A stretch of DNA of 64,000 bases from Saccharospirillum salsuginis (GTDB taxonomy: Bacteria; Pseudomonadota; Gammaproteobacteria; Pseudomonadales; Natronospirillaceae): positions 634,693 to 698,692 of the forward strand of contig NZ_BMXR01000002.1 in NCBI RefSeq assembly GCF_014651855.1, written 5' to 3'. Made by a program: the position numbers and the translations under genes. This document shows, piece by piece, positions 17,154 through 26,536 of this stretch; the first letter of the stretch is position 1, and each line of letters opens with the position of its first letter. Below the pieces are notes generated by a model. That model worked only from the letters and a program-made list of their open reading frames with translations, ran no database searches and had not been told where the DNA came from.

Positions 17154-17576
17154 TTGAAAGCCAAGATCCAGTGGGCCGGAGAGAAGGCCTTTTCGTACGA
17201 ATCCAATAGTGGTCATCGGGGTTTTGTCGACGGCGCCGCCAAAGAGGGTGGCGACAGTCGCGGTCCAAGCCCGATGGAGTTGATTCTCTGCGGCCTGGGC
17301 GGGTGCACGTCCTACGATGTCGTCAATATCCTGCGCAAGAGCCGCCAGGACGTGGTTGATTGCGTCGCCCAGCTCGACGCGGAACGCTCGGACAGCGTGC
17401 CGGCGGTCTTCACAAAGATTCACATCCACTTCGTCGTGACCGGTCACAGTCTGAAGCCGTCCCAGGTCGAGCGGGCCGTCAAACTGTCCGCCGAGAAGTA
17501 TTGCTCCGCCTCATTGATGCTGGAGCGTGGCGGTGTCGAAATCAGCCACAGTTTCGAGATCGTCGAGGCGGATTGA
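17154..17576 (+). CDS. yhfA: OsmC/Ohr family protein, YhfA type
   Basis: Small OsmC-fold protein, 140 aa. Family features are the '[19 protein letters not shown]' helix with a conserved Cys in GGCT and, near the C-terminus, the second Cys in '[13 protein letters not shown]'. These positions match the redox cysteines of the OsmC superfamily. Sequence and context fit E. coli YhfA, whose function is not settled; hydroperoxide chemistry is inferred from the fold. I chose TTG at 17154, 10 bases after AGGAG, because it gives a YhfA-like N-terminus ([13 protein letters not shown]). A TTG at 17133 lies upstream of that Shine-Dalgarno. Confidence 0.85.
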   Translation: MKAKIQWAGEKAFSYESNSGHRGFVDGAAKEGGDSRGPSPMELILCGLGGCTSYDVVNILRKSRQDVVDCVAQLDAERSDSVPAVFTKIHIHFVVTGHSLKPSQVERAVKLSAEKYCSASLMLERGGVEISHSFEIVEAD

Positions 17577-17712
17577 GAAACTCGTCCATTCACCCAAAAA
17601 TCACTGGGCATGGCCGGACGCTATCCGCATAATACGCGGCCGCCCGATGGCGGGGACTGCTCTTTTCTCCGCCATCTTTCATACAGCCGGCCTGTCATGG
17701 GGGAAGATACCT

Positions 17713-18522
17713 ATGAATGACGAACTGCGGTTACACGGGTTCAATAACCTGACCAAGTCGCTCAGTTTCAATATCTACGACATTAATTTCGCCAAAACCG
17801 AGCAGCACCAGAACGAGTACATCGCCTACATTGACGAGATGTACAACGCGGACCGGCTGACCGAGATTCTGACCCAGGTGACCGACATTATCGGTGCCAA
17901 TGTACTCAATGTGGCCCGGCAGGACTATGAACCGCATGGAGCGAGCGTCACGATTCTGATTTCGGAATACCCGGTCGAGGGCGAGGAGGATTATTCCCAG
18001 GCTTCTCCCGGTCCCATGCCGGAAACCGTCGTGGGCCATCTCGACAAGAGCCACATCACGGTGCACACCTATCCGGAAAGCCATCCCGACAGCGGTATCT
18101 CCACCTTCAGGGCGGACATCGACGTCAGCACCTGCGGCGTTATCTCGCCGCTGAAGGCGTTGAATTTTCTGATTCATTCCTTCGACAGCGATGTGGTGAC
18201 CATGGATTACCGGGTCCGCGGCTTCACCCGCGACGTCGATGGTCGCAAGCACTACATCGATCACGAGATCAACTCGATCCAGAACTTCCTGGCCGAAGAC
18301 ACCAAACAGATCTACGAGATGATCGATGTGAACATCTACCAGGAAAACATCTTCCATACCAAGATGCTGCTGAAGGAGTTCAATATTGAGAACTATCTGT
18401 TCGGTCGCAGCGTGAGCGAATTCAGCGAGGACGAACTCGACAGCATCACCAAGGCCTTGTGGCGTGAAATGCAGGAGATTTTCTATTCACGCAACATGAG
18501 CAACGGCCCCGCACCGGTCTGA
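17713..18522 (+). CDS. speD: S-adenosylmethionine decarboxylase proenzyme, bacterial long type
   Basis: Makes decarboxylated SAM, the aminopropyl donor for spermidine. It is 269 aa, the long gammaproteobacterial form. Self-cleavage at a Lys-Ser bond gives the pyruvoyl cofactor: Ser113 lies in [15 protein letters not shown], the same number as in E. coli SpeD. Downstream '[20 protein letters not shown]' and '[11 protein letters not shown]' are characteristic. The ATG at 17713 follows GGGGAAG. An upstream open stretch in the same frame (from 17527) overlaps yhfA and is not coding. No speE is present nearby. Confidence 0.96.
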   Translation: MNDELRLHGFNNLTKSLSFNIYDINFAKTEQHQNEYIAYIDEMYNADRLTEILTQVTDIIGANVLNVARQDYEPHGASVTILISEYPVEGEEDYSQASPGPMPETVVGHLDKSHITVHTYPESHPDSGISTFRADIDVSTCGVISPLKALNFLIHSFDSDVVTMDYRVRGFTRDVDGRKHYIDHEINSIQNFLAEDTKQIYEMIDVNIYQENIFHTKMLLKEFNIENYLFGRSVSEFSEDELDSITKALWREMQEIFYSRNMSNGPAPV

Positions 18523-18722
18523 TCCTTCCTTGTATCGACACGGTCAGGCACACGCCTGGCCGTATTATTGGTCGATTTCTGTACAAAACCCCAACATCAA
18601 GCAACATTTTGTGACTGGTATCGCCAAATCCCTTGTGAAACCGGCCCCAGGACAGGGTAAACTCGAAGCGAGCGCCCACAGTCATGCGTGGGCGATAAAT
18701 AATAACGATAAGCAGTAGCGGA

Positions 18723-20204
18723 ATGGGTAGTGCTATGGGTCAGGAAATCGAACTCAAACTCAGTATTCGTCCCGACTCGGTGGAGGTGTTCAAGGCGCAT
18801 CCACTGTTGGATTCGGTTTCGGGACAATCCCACTATTTGGAAAACCAGTATTTCGACACGCCCGATCAGCAACTGACGGCCGCCGGCGCCGCTCTGCGGT
18901 TGCGACGCGATGAAGGCCGGTGTGTTCAGACTCTGAAGACACGGGGCTCCAACATCGGCGGTCTCCACCAGCGCGATGAATGGGAATTCGAGCGGCCGGA
19001 CGGTCGCATCGATCTGTCCGAGCTGCCCGCGTCGGCTTTGCCGGACGGTCTGACGGTCGACCGGCTGCAGCCGCTGTTCGGAACCCATTTCAATCGTCAT
19101 CGCTGGTTATTGGATTATCAGGGGGCCAGCATCGAAGTGGTGCTGGACGAAGGCCGCATTCTGACCCAGGACACCGAACAGCCAATCAGCGAGGTCGAGC
19201 TGGAGCTGAAAACCGGTCAACTGAGCGCCTTGCTCGACTTGTCGTTGCAATTGACCGAAAGGGTCCCGATGGTGCCGTCCGATATGTCCAAGGCTGAACG
19301 GGGCTACCGTCTGCTCGACGGCAACGCCTCGGTCGAGGTGCCGCTGCCGGCGATTGTCGCCCAGCAAAGTATGGAAAGTGCCTTCTGCGCGCTGATGGGC
19401 TACGAACTGGAACGCCTGCAGCGTCAGTGGGAAGTGTTCTGGATGAGTCAGCAGTGGCGTCACATGCAGGCCATGCTGGTGACGCTGGGTAACTTGCAGA
19501 CGGAACTGGAATGGTTTGCCGACATTCTGCCGGACGCCCACCTGGAGAAAGTCTCCGCCTGGGTGCTGTGGCTGGACGAGACGATACGCCCGCTGGTTTC
19601 CTGGTGGCCGGCCTGTTTCGCGTTAAGCCAGGAAGCCCGCAGCGAGCCCGAGAACATTGCCGTCAGCCTGCAGCAGGCTAAGGCCATTCGCGCGCTGGAC
19701 GGTATCGAGGCACTGGCGCACAATCCGCGCTTCGGCAATACGCTGATGTCCCTGACGCGCTGGTTGCACCTGCGCGCCTGGCGTCATGACCAGACCGACG
19801 ATCACCGCCGGGCTTCCGACGAGGCCGTCAGCGACGGGCTCGACCGGTCGCTGTCCTCGGCCTGGCAGGCATTCAAGCCGGACCAGTTCGCCGGCAGCAC
19901 CAGTCACGCCTTGAGCCAGTTTCCGGCCGTGCATCGGTTGCTGATGCTGTGCCAGTATTTCAACACCCTCTACGGTGCCGAGTTGAATCACTACCGTGAG
20001 GAGTTGCAGGCGCTGGAGGACAACCTGTCCAAGCTGTCGGCCATGGACGTGGTCAGCCGATTGCGTGAATGGCTGGATGAGCTGCCCCTGGAACAGCAGG
20101 CGTCGGTCTACAGCTGGACGCGCAGCCAGACCGTACTGCTGCGGGACATCAAGCAGTTGGCCGGCCGGCTGTTCGAGTCCCGCGATACCGCGCTGGAGGT
20201 GTAA
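18723..20204 (+). CDS. CYTH domain protein, inorganic triphosphatase-like with diverged C-terminal half
   Basis: 493 aa. The N-terminal CYTH domain (about residues 5-200) has the signature E-x-E-x-K as EIELK and the alternating acidic/basic strands of the triphosphate tunnel ('ALRLRRDEGRCVQTLKTRG', 'EWEFERPDG', 'EVELELKTG'). This points to tripolyphosphate or related phosphoanhydride hydrolysis, as in E. coli YgiF. The C-terminal 290 residues are helical and occupy the place of CHAD, but I cannot see the regularly spaced histidines of CHAD, so that part is diverged or different. Start is ATG at 18723; ATG at 18735 (MGQEIEL) is as likely and looks more like the family. It ends 2 bases before the next gene. 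Confidence 0.8.
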   Translation: MGSAMGQEIELKLSIRPDSVEVFKAHPLLDSVSGQSHYLENQYFDTPDQQLTAAGAALRLRRDEGRCVQTLKTRGSNIGGLHQRDEWEFERPDGRIDLSELPASALPDGLTVDRLQPLFGTHFNRHRWLLDYQGASIEVVLDEGRILTQDTEQPISEVELELKTGQLSALLDLSLQLTERVPMVPSDMSKAERGYRLLDGNASVEVPLPAIVAQQSMESAFCALMGYELERLQRQWEVFWMSQQWRHMQAMLVTLGNLQTELEWFADILPDAHLEKVSAWVLWLDETIRPLVSWWPACFALSQEARSEPENIAVSLQQAKAIRALDGIEALAHNPRFGNTLMSLTRWLHLRAWRHDQTDDHRRASDEAVSDGLDRSLSSAWQAFKPDQFAGSTSHALSQFPAVHRLLMLCQYFNTLYGAELNHYREELQALEDNLSKLSAMDVVSRLREWLDELPLEQQASVYSWTRSQTVLLRDIKQLAGRLFESRDTALEV

Positions 20205-20206
20205 GC

Positions 20207-21967
20207 TTGGGCGCGGCGACCTTGCTGCCGGGTCGGCTCGACCTGGATTCGGTGCTCCGGGCGCTGGTCGAGGACGGCCGGCTGTCATCCGAACAGAGCG
20301 ACCGCGCCCGACGCCAGGTCCGCCCCGGTAAGGACCATCCGCTGATTCGCCTGGCCGCGCTGGAACTGCCGGACCAGGCGGACCCCGAACGCAAGCTGAC
20401 CCTGACCGCACTGACCCAGTGGCTGTCCGAGCACGTCGGTCTGCCGTTCCGCAACATCGATCCGCTGAAGGTGGACGTGACCCGCATCACCGATGTCATG
20501 TCCTACGAGTTCGCCCGTCGCTATAACCTCTTGCCGCTCGCTATCGAGGAGACCGTGGTGGAGATCGCCACGTCCGAGCCCTTGCTGAGCGGTTGGGAAG
20601 ACGCCATCGAGCAGGTGTCGCGACGCAGCATTCGCAAGGTGGTGGCCAATCCCGAGGACATCGAGCGTTTCGCGCTTGAGTTCTACGCGCTGAACCGGTC
20701 GGTCAGTGGCGCTACCGGACGCAAGTCCAGCGTCGGCATCGGCAATTTCGAGCAGTTGATCGAGCTGGGTAACCTGCAGAATGTCGAGGCCAACGACGAG
20801 CACATCGTCAACATCGTCGACTGGCTGTTCCAGTACGCCTTCGACCAGCGCGCCAGCGACATACACGTCGAGCCGCGCCGCGACTATGCCCATATCCGCT
20901 TTCGCATCGACGGCGTCCTGCACCCGGTCTATCAGATGCCGATACAGGTCGGCCAGGCCGTGGTCAGCCGCATCAAGATCCTGGGGCGGATGAACGTCGC
21001 CGAAAAACGCAAACCCCAGGACGGGCGGGTGAAAACCAAGGCGCCGAACGGCCAGGAAGTGGAGTTGCGTCTGTCGACCCTGCCGACGGCGTTTGGCGAG
21101 AAGCTGGTGATGCGGATCTTCGATCCGGACGTTTTGCTCAAGAGTTTCACCGACCTGGGGTTGCAGGACGAGGACCTGAACAACTGGCGGCAGATGATTC
21201 GTCACCCCAACGGCATCATTCTGGTAACCGGTCCGACCGGTTCCGGTAAGACGACGACCCTGTATTCGACGCTGAAGTCTCTGGCGACGCCCGAGGTCAA
21301 CGTCTGCACCATTGAAGACCCGATCGAGATGGTCGAGCCCGCCTTCAACCAGATGCAGGTGCAGCACAACATCGATCTGAATTTCGCCGACGGTGTTCGC
21401 GCCCTGATGCGTCAGGACCCGGACATCATCATGATCGGTGAGATCCGGGATCTGGAAACCGCACAAATGGCCGTTCAGGCGGCCCTGACCGGACACCTGG
21501 TGCTGTCGACCGTCCACACCAACGATGCCCCGACCGCCATTACCCGTTTGCTCGATCTGGGCATCCCGTCCTATCTGATCAAGGCCACGGTCCTCGGCGC
21601 CATGGCCCAGCGCCTGGTGCGGACCCTGTGCCCGCACTGCAAAGCGAAAACCGAGCCGAACGAGTCGGTCTGGCAGCAACTGGTCCGCCCCTGGACCGCG
21701 AGCCAGCCCAAGCACTTCCACAAGCCGGTCGGGTGTCTGGAATGCCGAAATACCGGCTACCTGGGCCGAACCGGTCTGTATGAAAGCTTCCAGATGAGCA
21801 ACGATCTGGCCTTGCTGGTCACGGACGACTGTGATCCGCAGGTGTTCCGGAAGGAGGCGATCAAGGGCGGGATGTTGAGTCTGCGATTGTCGGGGGCCAG
21901 GAAAGTGGCTGCCGGGGTCACCACCCCCGAGGAAGTGTTCCGGGTGACGCCGGAGGCGCGGGGGTAG
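20207..21967 (+). CDS. Type II/IV secretion ATPase, GspE/PilB family (orphan)
   Basis: 586 aa. It has an N-terminal MshEN-like region (about 65-160), then the ATPase: Walker A GPTGSGKT near 342-349, Asp box DPDIIMIGEIRD near 404-415, and His box 'GHLVLSTVHTND' near 429-440. A C-terminal zinc motif CPHC...CLEC is present, as in GspE and PilB. It is a hexameric motor for pseudopilus or pilus assembly. No other secretion or pilus genes are nearby, so the partner machine is encoded elsewhere and PilB versus GspE versus MshE cannot be settled. The start is TTG at 20207, supported by GGAGGT 6 bases upstream, overlapping the end of the CYTH gene; the pair is probably one transcript. Confidence 0.88.
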   Translation: MGAATLLPGRLDLDSVLRALVEDGRLSSEQSDRARRQVRPGKDHPLIRLAALELPDQADPERKLTLTALTQWLSEHVGLPFRNIDPLKVDVTRITDVMSYEFARRYNLLPLAIEETVVEIATSEPLLSGWEDAIEQVSRRSIRKVVANPEDIERFALEFYALNRSVSGATGRKSSVGIGNFEQLIELGNLQNVEANDEHIVNIVDWLFQYAFDQRASDIHVEPRRDYAHIRFRIDGVLHPVYQMPIQVGQAVVSRIKILGRMNVAEKRKPQDGRVKTKAPNGQEVELRLSTLPTAFGEKLVMRIFDPDVLLKSFTDLGLQDEDLNNWRQMIRHPNGIILVTGPTGSGKTTTLYSTLKSLATPEVNVCTIEDPIEMVEPAFNQMQVQHNIDLNFADGVRALMRQDPDIIMIGEIRDLETAQMAVQAALTGHLVLSTVHTNDAPTAITRLLDLGIPSYLIKATVLGAMAQRLVRTLCPHCKAKTEPNESVWQQLVRPWTASQPKHFHKPVGCLECRNTGYLGRTGLYESFQMSNDLALLVTDDCDPQVFRKEAIKGGMLSLRLSGARKVAAGVTTPEEVFRVTPEARG

Positions 21968-22008
21968 GGAACGACCCTCTGCCAGTAGGCACTATGGGGC
22001 TGGTATTG

Positions 22009-22120
22009 TAGGGCAGAAGAGCCCGAAGGGCGTTATCTGCCACGGGAAGATGCCCAGCCTCGATTCATTCCATTGCCAGCGGACAAACTGGCAGATAACG
22101 CCTTCGGCTCTTCTGCCCTA
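22009..22120. repeat. Long inverted repeat between convergent genes
   Basis: Left arm 22009-22042 (34 bases, starting TAGGGCAGAAGAGCC) and right arm 22089-22120 (32 bases) are reverse complements except for one extra C and one extra G in the left arm. They are separated by 46 bases. It lies between the 3' ends of the GspE-type gene and coq7, so it may terminate both. It resembles the composite palindromes in having long private arms, but its loop lacks their conserved core. Confidence 0.8.
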
Positions 22121-22145
22121 CTTCCAAGGCGTGAGGGTCAAACCT

Positions 22146-22787
22146 TCACACCCGATACACCGACTTCGTCATCAACTTCGACACCCCGGTCATCAACCGC
22201 TTCACCGGCTCGGGGAACGCCTGACCGCCCGCCGCCAATGCGTTGTGCGCATGTCTCTGTTCATCTTCCAGCATCCGCTCCAGAATCGCCCGGCTGCGCG
22301 GGTCCCGGTCCTGAATCTGCTCCAGGTGATCGTTCAGGTGCTGGCTGACCTGATCCTCGGTGGCCGCGACGAAGCCGAGCGACCAGCGGTCTCCGGCGAG
22401 GCCCGCAACGGCGCCGAGACTGTAGGACGTAAAGTAGAACACCGGGTTGAGCAGGCTGGTTCGGCTGCCCAGTTCATTGAGGCGTTGTTCGCACCAGGCC
22501 AGGTGGTCCAGTTCCTCGTCGGCGGCCTGTTCCATGGATTCGCGCACGTCCGGCAGTCGGGCGGTCAATGCCTGGCCCTGGTAAAGCGCCTGGGCGCACA
22601 CCTCGCCGGTGTGGTTGATGCGCATCAGGCCGGCGATGTGTCGCTGGTCGTCGCTTTCCAGAGACGGCGCTTCCCGATCCCGGCCCGGCGACGGGTGCGC
22701 CGCGTGAACGGCGCCCGGTGTCAGAGTCTTCAGGGCGTTGTCCAGATGGGACAGAATCCGGTCAGTAAAAGAAAGATTTCTTAACAT
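22146..22787 (-). CDS. coq7: 3-demethoxyubiquinol 3-hydroxylase Coq7
   Basis: Diiron hydroxylase of ubiquinone synthesis, 213 aa. Two ferritin-like metal-binding repeats are visible: E in '[16 protein letters not shown]' with '[15 protein letters not shown]', and the second set in '[12 protein letters not shown]' with '[11 protein letters not shown]'. It replaces the flavin enzyme UbiF in many gammaproteobacteria. The ATG at 22787 lies 26 bases inside the end of the upstream kinase gene. The next in-frame ATG would remove the first metal-binding region, so the overlap is probably real. I recall coq7 lying next to speD in Pseudomonas, which fits its nearness to speD here. Confidence 0.94.
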   Translation of the reverse strand: MLRNLSFTDRILSHLDNALKTLTPGAVHAAHPSPGRDREAPSLESDDQRHIAGLMRINHTGEVCAQALYQGQALTARLPDVRESMEQAADEELDHLAWCEQRLNELGSRTSLLNPVFYFTSYSLGAVAGLAGDRWSLGFVAATEDQVSQHLNDHLEQIQDRDPRSRAILERMLEDEQRHAHNALAAGGQAFPEPVKRLMTGVSKLMTKSVYRV

Positions 22788-25110
22788 GGTGGTGTTCCCG
22801 GTTGTTCAGAATATCGGGCATGGCCTGCATCAGCGTTTGTCGCAGAGCCCGGCCCGATACCGGTTTGGTCAGCAGGTACTGAATGTTAAGCCGGGTTTCG
22901 TCCAGATCGACATGACCGACGTCAACTCCGGTCAGCATAATGATAACGATATCCCGGTTCAGTGCGTCGTCGGAGCGGATGCGTTCGGCCAGTTCGGTGC
23001 CGGTCATGCCGGGCATGTTCTGGTCGAGGACCAGCACATCGATCGGCGAGCCCTTGTGGTATTCGTTGTGCAGGTTGGCCAGCGCCGACTGGCCATTGCT
23101 CATGCTGAACACGTCCATGCCCCAGCTCATGCCCAGATGCTCGATCACCTTGCGGCAGGTCAGGTTGTCGTCGACCACCATCAGCCGGATCTGATCCAGG
23201 TCCTGGGTCGAATAGTCGTCGACGCCGCCGGTCTCGCTCACTTCTTCAAGCGGCAGGTCGATCCAGAAGGTGGTGCCCATGCGCAGCTCGCTGCTGAACG
23301 ATAACTGGCCGCCCAGCAAGCCCACCAGAACACGGGTGATCGGCAGGCCCAACCGGACCTCGCGCGGCGACAGGGGCTCTTCCGACGGGGCGGCGGGAAA
23401 GTCGAACAAGGTGTTTTTCAGTTCCTTGGGCAGGCCCGGGCCGGTGTCGGTGACGCTGAAACGGACCCGTTGATTGTTCCAGGGCTTCACCTGGATCAGC
23501 ACTTCGCCACTGTCGGTGTAGTTCAGGGCGTTGTCGAGCAGGTTGCTGATGATCTGGGCGATGATCTGGGCATTGCCCTGATAGCGCGTCGGCAATTCCG
23601 GCGCCACGTCCATCACCAGTTCCAGTTGTTTGGCGTGGGCCAGCCGCGAATAGGGCTGGATGGCGTCTTCGAGCAGGTCGTACAGGTCGAATTCGTCCTC
23701 GCTGTCCGGCAACCGGTTCAACCCGATGCGAACCAGGTTCTGCAATTGGTCGGCCTGGCGCAACAGCGAGAAGCCGGCTGCCTGGACGGTATTGACGTAC
23801 TCCTGTTGGTGCGCGGACAGACTGGTGTCCTGCAGCAGTTCGGCCATGCCGAGCACGCCGTTGATGGGGCCGCGCATTTCATGGTTGAGCTTGCGCAGCA
23901 ACGGCCAGTGCAGACTGGGCAGGTTCAGCCCGTCTACAGCGAGGCGCGAGTCCTTTTGACGAACGAAGCGATACGCCGCCCAACTGACGGCTACCATGGC
24001 CACCAGGGAGACAGCATGCAAGATGGCGGCATGGAAGGAGACGCTGCGCATCAGCCCCAGGCTGGCGACGGTGAGGAGCAGATAGAGCAGAACGGTGCCG
24101 CCGAAACCGGCCAGCAGCCAGTGATCGTGCGGCGAGCGCTCGCGTTGATAGATCCACAGGCTGCCGGTCAGGAGCAGCAGAATCGGAATCAGCGTCAGCA
24201 GGATCGGACTCAGACTGACCGCGAACGGTAACAGGGCTACGGCGCACAATACCCCGAGCGCGCGCAGAATCCAGGTCAGGCTCTCCCGCAGCCAGGCCGG
24301 GACCCGGTCTTCCCTGACGTTGACCAGCAGTCCCGCCAGCGCGACAACGGTGAGCAACCCGCCGGCGTTGCGAGCGTGAATGTCGACATAACTCAAGGTG
24401 GGCAGCAGAAAGGAGGTCAGGCCGTTCCAGCCGAGATTAAAGGCGATCAGCCCCAGGTTGAACAGGGTGGCCCAGACCAGCGCCATGTGATGATGGCGAA
24501 CCAGGCAGGTGATCGTCAGGACCAACAGAAGGACCTGCAGCGCCAGCAAGGCGGAATGCACCGCGATTTCCGAAGCCAGCATCAGATTCAGGGAACGGTT
24601 GTCCATCAACAGCACGGCGGTATTGAGCGGGTCCAGCGATTGCAGCTTGAGGAACAGCATCTGGGTACCCGGCTGGACGGTGACCGGCAGAACATAGGTA
24701 CCCAGTGGTTCCGGGCGCTGGTTGAGCGGAATGGCGGCGCCCGATCGCACCTGGCTGTATTGCCCGGATGGCTTCGGGCTGAAGACGTCGATCCGGTGAT
24801 TGGCGTGGCTGTCCACATAGAAGTAGTAGGTGCGCGCCTGGCCATCCGGATTGGTGACCGGGACACGCAGCCACATGGCGCCATCGAAAAAGCCGTTGCG
24901 CAATAGCGGCTTGTGAACCGGGGCGAAGCGGTTGGCCAATCCTTCCTGTTGCAATTGGTACACGGAGAAGGCGTTGTCGGAATCGAACAGGTAGTCGGCG
25001 TGAGGCAGCACGTTGCGACGGAATTCATCCTGATTCAACAGGATGGGGGAATCGGCGCAGGCCTGGAAAGTCAGCCAAAGCAGGGCCAGCAGGGGCAGAC
25101 GTTTGATCAT
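22762..25110 (-). CDS. RetS-like hybrid sensor histidine kinase (7TMR-DISM sensor, HisKA, HATPase, REC)
   Basis: 782 aa inner-membrane sensor. A signal peptide (about 1-20) is followed by a periplasmic 7TMR-DISMED2 domain (about 25-170; '[20 protein letters not shown]'). Seven hydrophobic spans lie about 183-385. HisKA has its phospho-His at 410 ([11 protein letters not shown]). HATPase has N-box '[13 protein letters not shown]' (about 521-533) and G1 DTGPGL (about 555). One receiver domain follows, with D647/D648, phospho-acceptor D696 (VLDQNMPG), T727 and K749. All catalytic residues look intact. Architecture and position after purD match Pseudomonas RetS, which has two receiver domains; this one has one. 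Whether it restrains GacS as RetS does is inference. Its end overlaps coq7 by 26 bases. Confidence 0.88.
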   Translation of the reverse strand: MIKRLPLLALLWLTFQACADSPILLNQDEFRRNVLPHADYLFDSDNAFSVYQLQQEGLANRFAPVHKPLLRNGFFDGAMWLRVPVTNPDGQARTYYFYVDSHANHRIDVFSPKPSGQYSQVRSGAAIPLNQRPEPLGTYVLPVTVQPGTQMLFLKLQSLDPLNTAVLLMDNRSLNLMLASEIAVHSALLALQVLLLVLTITCLVRHHHMALVWATLFNLGLIAFNLGWNGLTSFLLPTLSYVDIHARNAGGLLTVVALAGLLVNVREDRVPAWLRESLTWILRALGVLCAVALLPFAVSLSPILLTLIPILLLLTGSLWIYQRERSPHDHWLLAGFGGTVLLYLLLTVASLGLMRSVSFHAAILHAVSLVAMVAVSWAAYRFVRQKDSRLAVDGLNLPSLHWPLLRKLNHEMRGPINGVLGMAELLQDTSLSAHQQEYVNTVQAAGFSLLRQADQLQNLVRIGLNRLPDSEDEFDLYDLLEDAIQPYSRLAHAKQLELVMDVAPELPTRYQGNAQIIAQIISNLLDNALNYTDSGEVLIQVKPWNNQRVRFSVTDTGPGLPKELKNTLFDFPAAPSEEPLSPREVRLGLPITRVLVGLLGGQLSFSSELRMGTTFWIDLPLEEVSETGGVDDYSTQDLDQIRLMVVDDNLTCRKVIEHLGMSWGMDVFSMSNGQSALANLHNEYHKGSPIDVLVLDQNMPGMTGTELAERIRSDDALNRDIVIIMLTGVDVGHVDLDETRLNIQYLLTKPVSGRALRQTLMQAMPDILNNREHHHVKKSFFY

Positions 25111-25242
25111 TCCTGTCTCTCTCGGTCATCACCGGTCGGGATTGCCGGGCCGGTGGGTGGTCCTTGTTGGAATTCGTAGTTACAGCCGAGAGAGTATACA
25201 TCAGGGCGCCGGGGAACAATGGCCCCGACACCCTGTAGCTGG

Positions 25243-26523
25243 TCAGCGATTGATGGCACGGTGGCCGATATCGGTGCGGAAGTAGACGTCGTTCCAGTCG
25301 ATCCGCTCAACCGCCTGGTAGGCTCGTTCCTGGGCGGCTTGAATGGAATCGCCCAGAGCCGTGACACACAGCACGCGGCCGCCGTTGGTGACGGTCTCGC
25401 CGGAGTCGTCCAGTTTGGTGCCGGCTTCGAAGACTTTGCAGTCGGAGCCGAAGTCCTCATCCAGACCACGGATCACGTCGCCCTTGCGGTAGCTGTTCGG
25501 GTAGCCGCCGGCAGCCATGACCACGCCGAGCGCCGGTCGCGGATCCCAATCGGTTTTCAGACCGTCCAGTCGGTCTTCGACGGCCGCCAGGCACAACTCC
25601 ACCAGATCCGACCGCAGGCGCATCATGATCGGCTGGGTTTCCGGGTCGCCAAAACGGCAGTTGTATTCCAGAACGTTGGGTGTGCCATCCTCGGCGACCA
25701 TGATGCCGGCGTAGAGAAAGCCGCGATAGCGGTTGCCCTCGGCGTTCATGCCTTTGACGGTCGGGAGGATGACCTCGTCCATGATGCGCCGGTGCAGTTC
25801 GTCGGTGACCACCGGTGCCGGCGAATAGGCACCCATTCCGCCGGTATTGGGGCCGGTATCGCCATTGTCGCGCGCTTTATGGTCCTGGGAGGAGGCGAAG
25901 GGGACGACGGTTTCGCCGTCGACCATGACGATGAAACTGGCTTCTTCGCCGGTCAGGCATTGTTCGACCACGACACGGGCACCGGCATCGCCGAATTTAT
26001 TGCCGGAGAGCATGTCTTCGATCGCGGCAATGGCTTCGTTTTCGGTCTGCGCCACGACCACGCCCTTGCCGGCCGCCAGGCCGTCGGCCTTGACCACAAT
26101 GGGTGCGCCTTTTTCCCGGACATAGGCGCTGGCCTCACCCGGGTCGGTGAAGACGCCGTAAAACGCTGTCGGGATATTGTGGCGGTGCAGGAATTCCTTA
26201 GTGAACGCTTTGGACCCTTCGAGCTGGGCCGCGGCCTGGGTCGGGCCGAAAATGGGCAGTCCGCGCTGTTCGAACAGGTCGACCACGCCGGCCACCAGCG
26301 GCGCTTCCGGGCCGACAATGGTCAGGCCGACCTGGTGGTCTTCGGCGAAATCGGCCAGGCCTTCCAAGTCGAGCACATCGAGGTTGACGTTTTCGACGCC
26401 CGGTTCACGCTCGGTCCCGGCATTGCCCGGAGCCACATAAACGAGGCTGGCTTTGTCGCTCTGGCGGATTTTCCAGGCCAGTGCGTGCTCACGGCCACCA
26501 TTGCCGATGATCAGAATATTCAT
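25243..26523 (-). CDS. purD: Phosphoribosylamine-glycine ligase
   Basis: Second step of purine synthesis: joins glycine to phosphoribosylamine with ATP. It is 426 aa, ATP-grasp. N-terminal 'ILIIGNGGREHALAWK', the ATP-grasp stretch 'PIVVKADGLAAGKGVVVA' and 'FAGIMV'-type strand 'FLYAGIMVAEDG' are characteristic. The ATG at 26523 gives the family N-terminus (MNILIIGNGG). Upstream in-frame codons to 26583 overlap purH. It starts 13 bases after the purH stop, so the two form an operon. Confidence 0.96.
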   Translation of the reverse strand: MNILIIGNGGREHALAWKIRQSDKASLVYVAPGNAGTEREPGVENVNLDVLDLEGLADFAEDHQVGLTIVGPEAPLVAGVVDLFEQRGLPIFGPTQAAAQLEGSKAFTKEFLHRHNIPTAFYGVFTDPGEASAYVREKGAPIVVKADGLAAGKGVVVAQTENEAIAAIEDMLSGNKFGDAGARVVVEQCLTGEEASFIVMVDGETVVPFASSQDHKARDNGDTGPNTGGMGAYSPAPVVTDELHRRIMDEVILPTVKGMNAEGNRYRGFLYAGIMVAEDGTPNVLEYNCRFGDPETQPIMMRLRSDLVELCLAAVEDRLDGLKTDWDPRPALGVVMAAGGYPNSYRKGDVIRGLDEDFGSDCKVFEAGTKLDDSGETVTNGGRVLCVTALGDSIQAAQERAYQAVERIDWNDVYFRTDIGHRAINR

Positions 26524-26536
26524 GCCGCAACCTCCC

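Noticed and set aside
20285..21721. 478-codon minus-strand frame opposite the GspE-type ATPase
   Set aside because: The plus strand has clear Walker A, Asp and His boxes. The antisense product is His/Gln/Asp-rich, typical of a GC-codon shadow.
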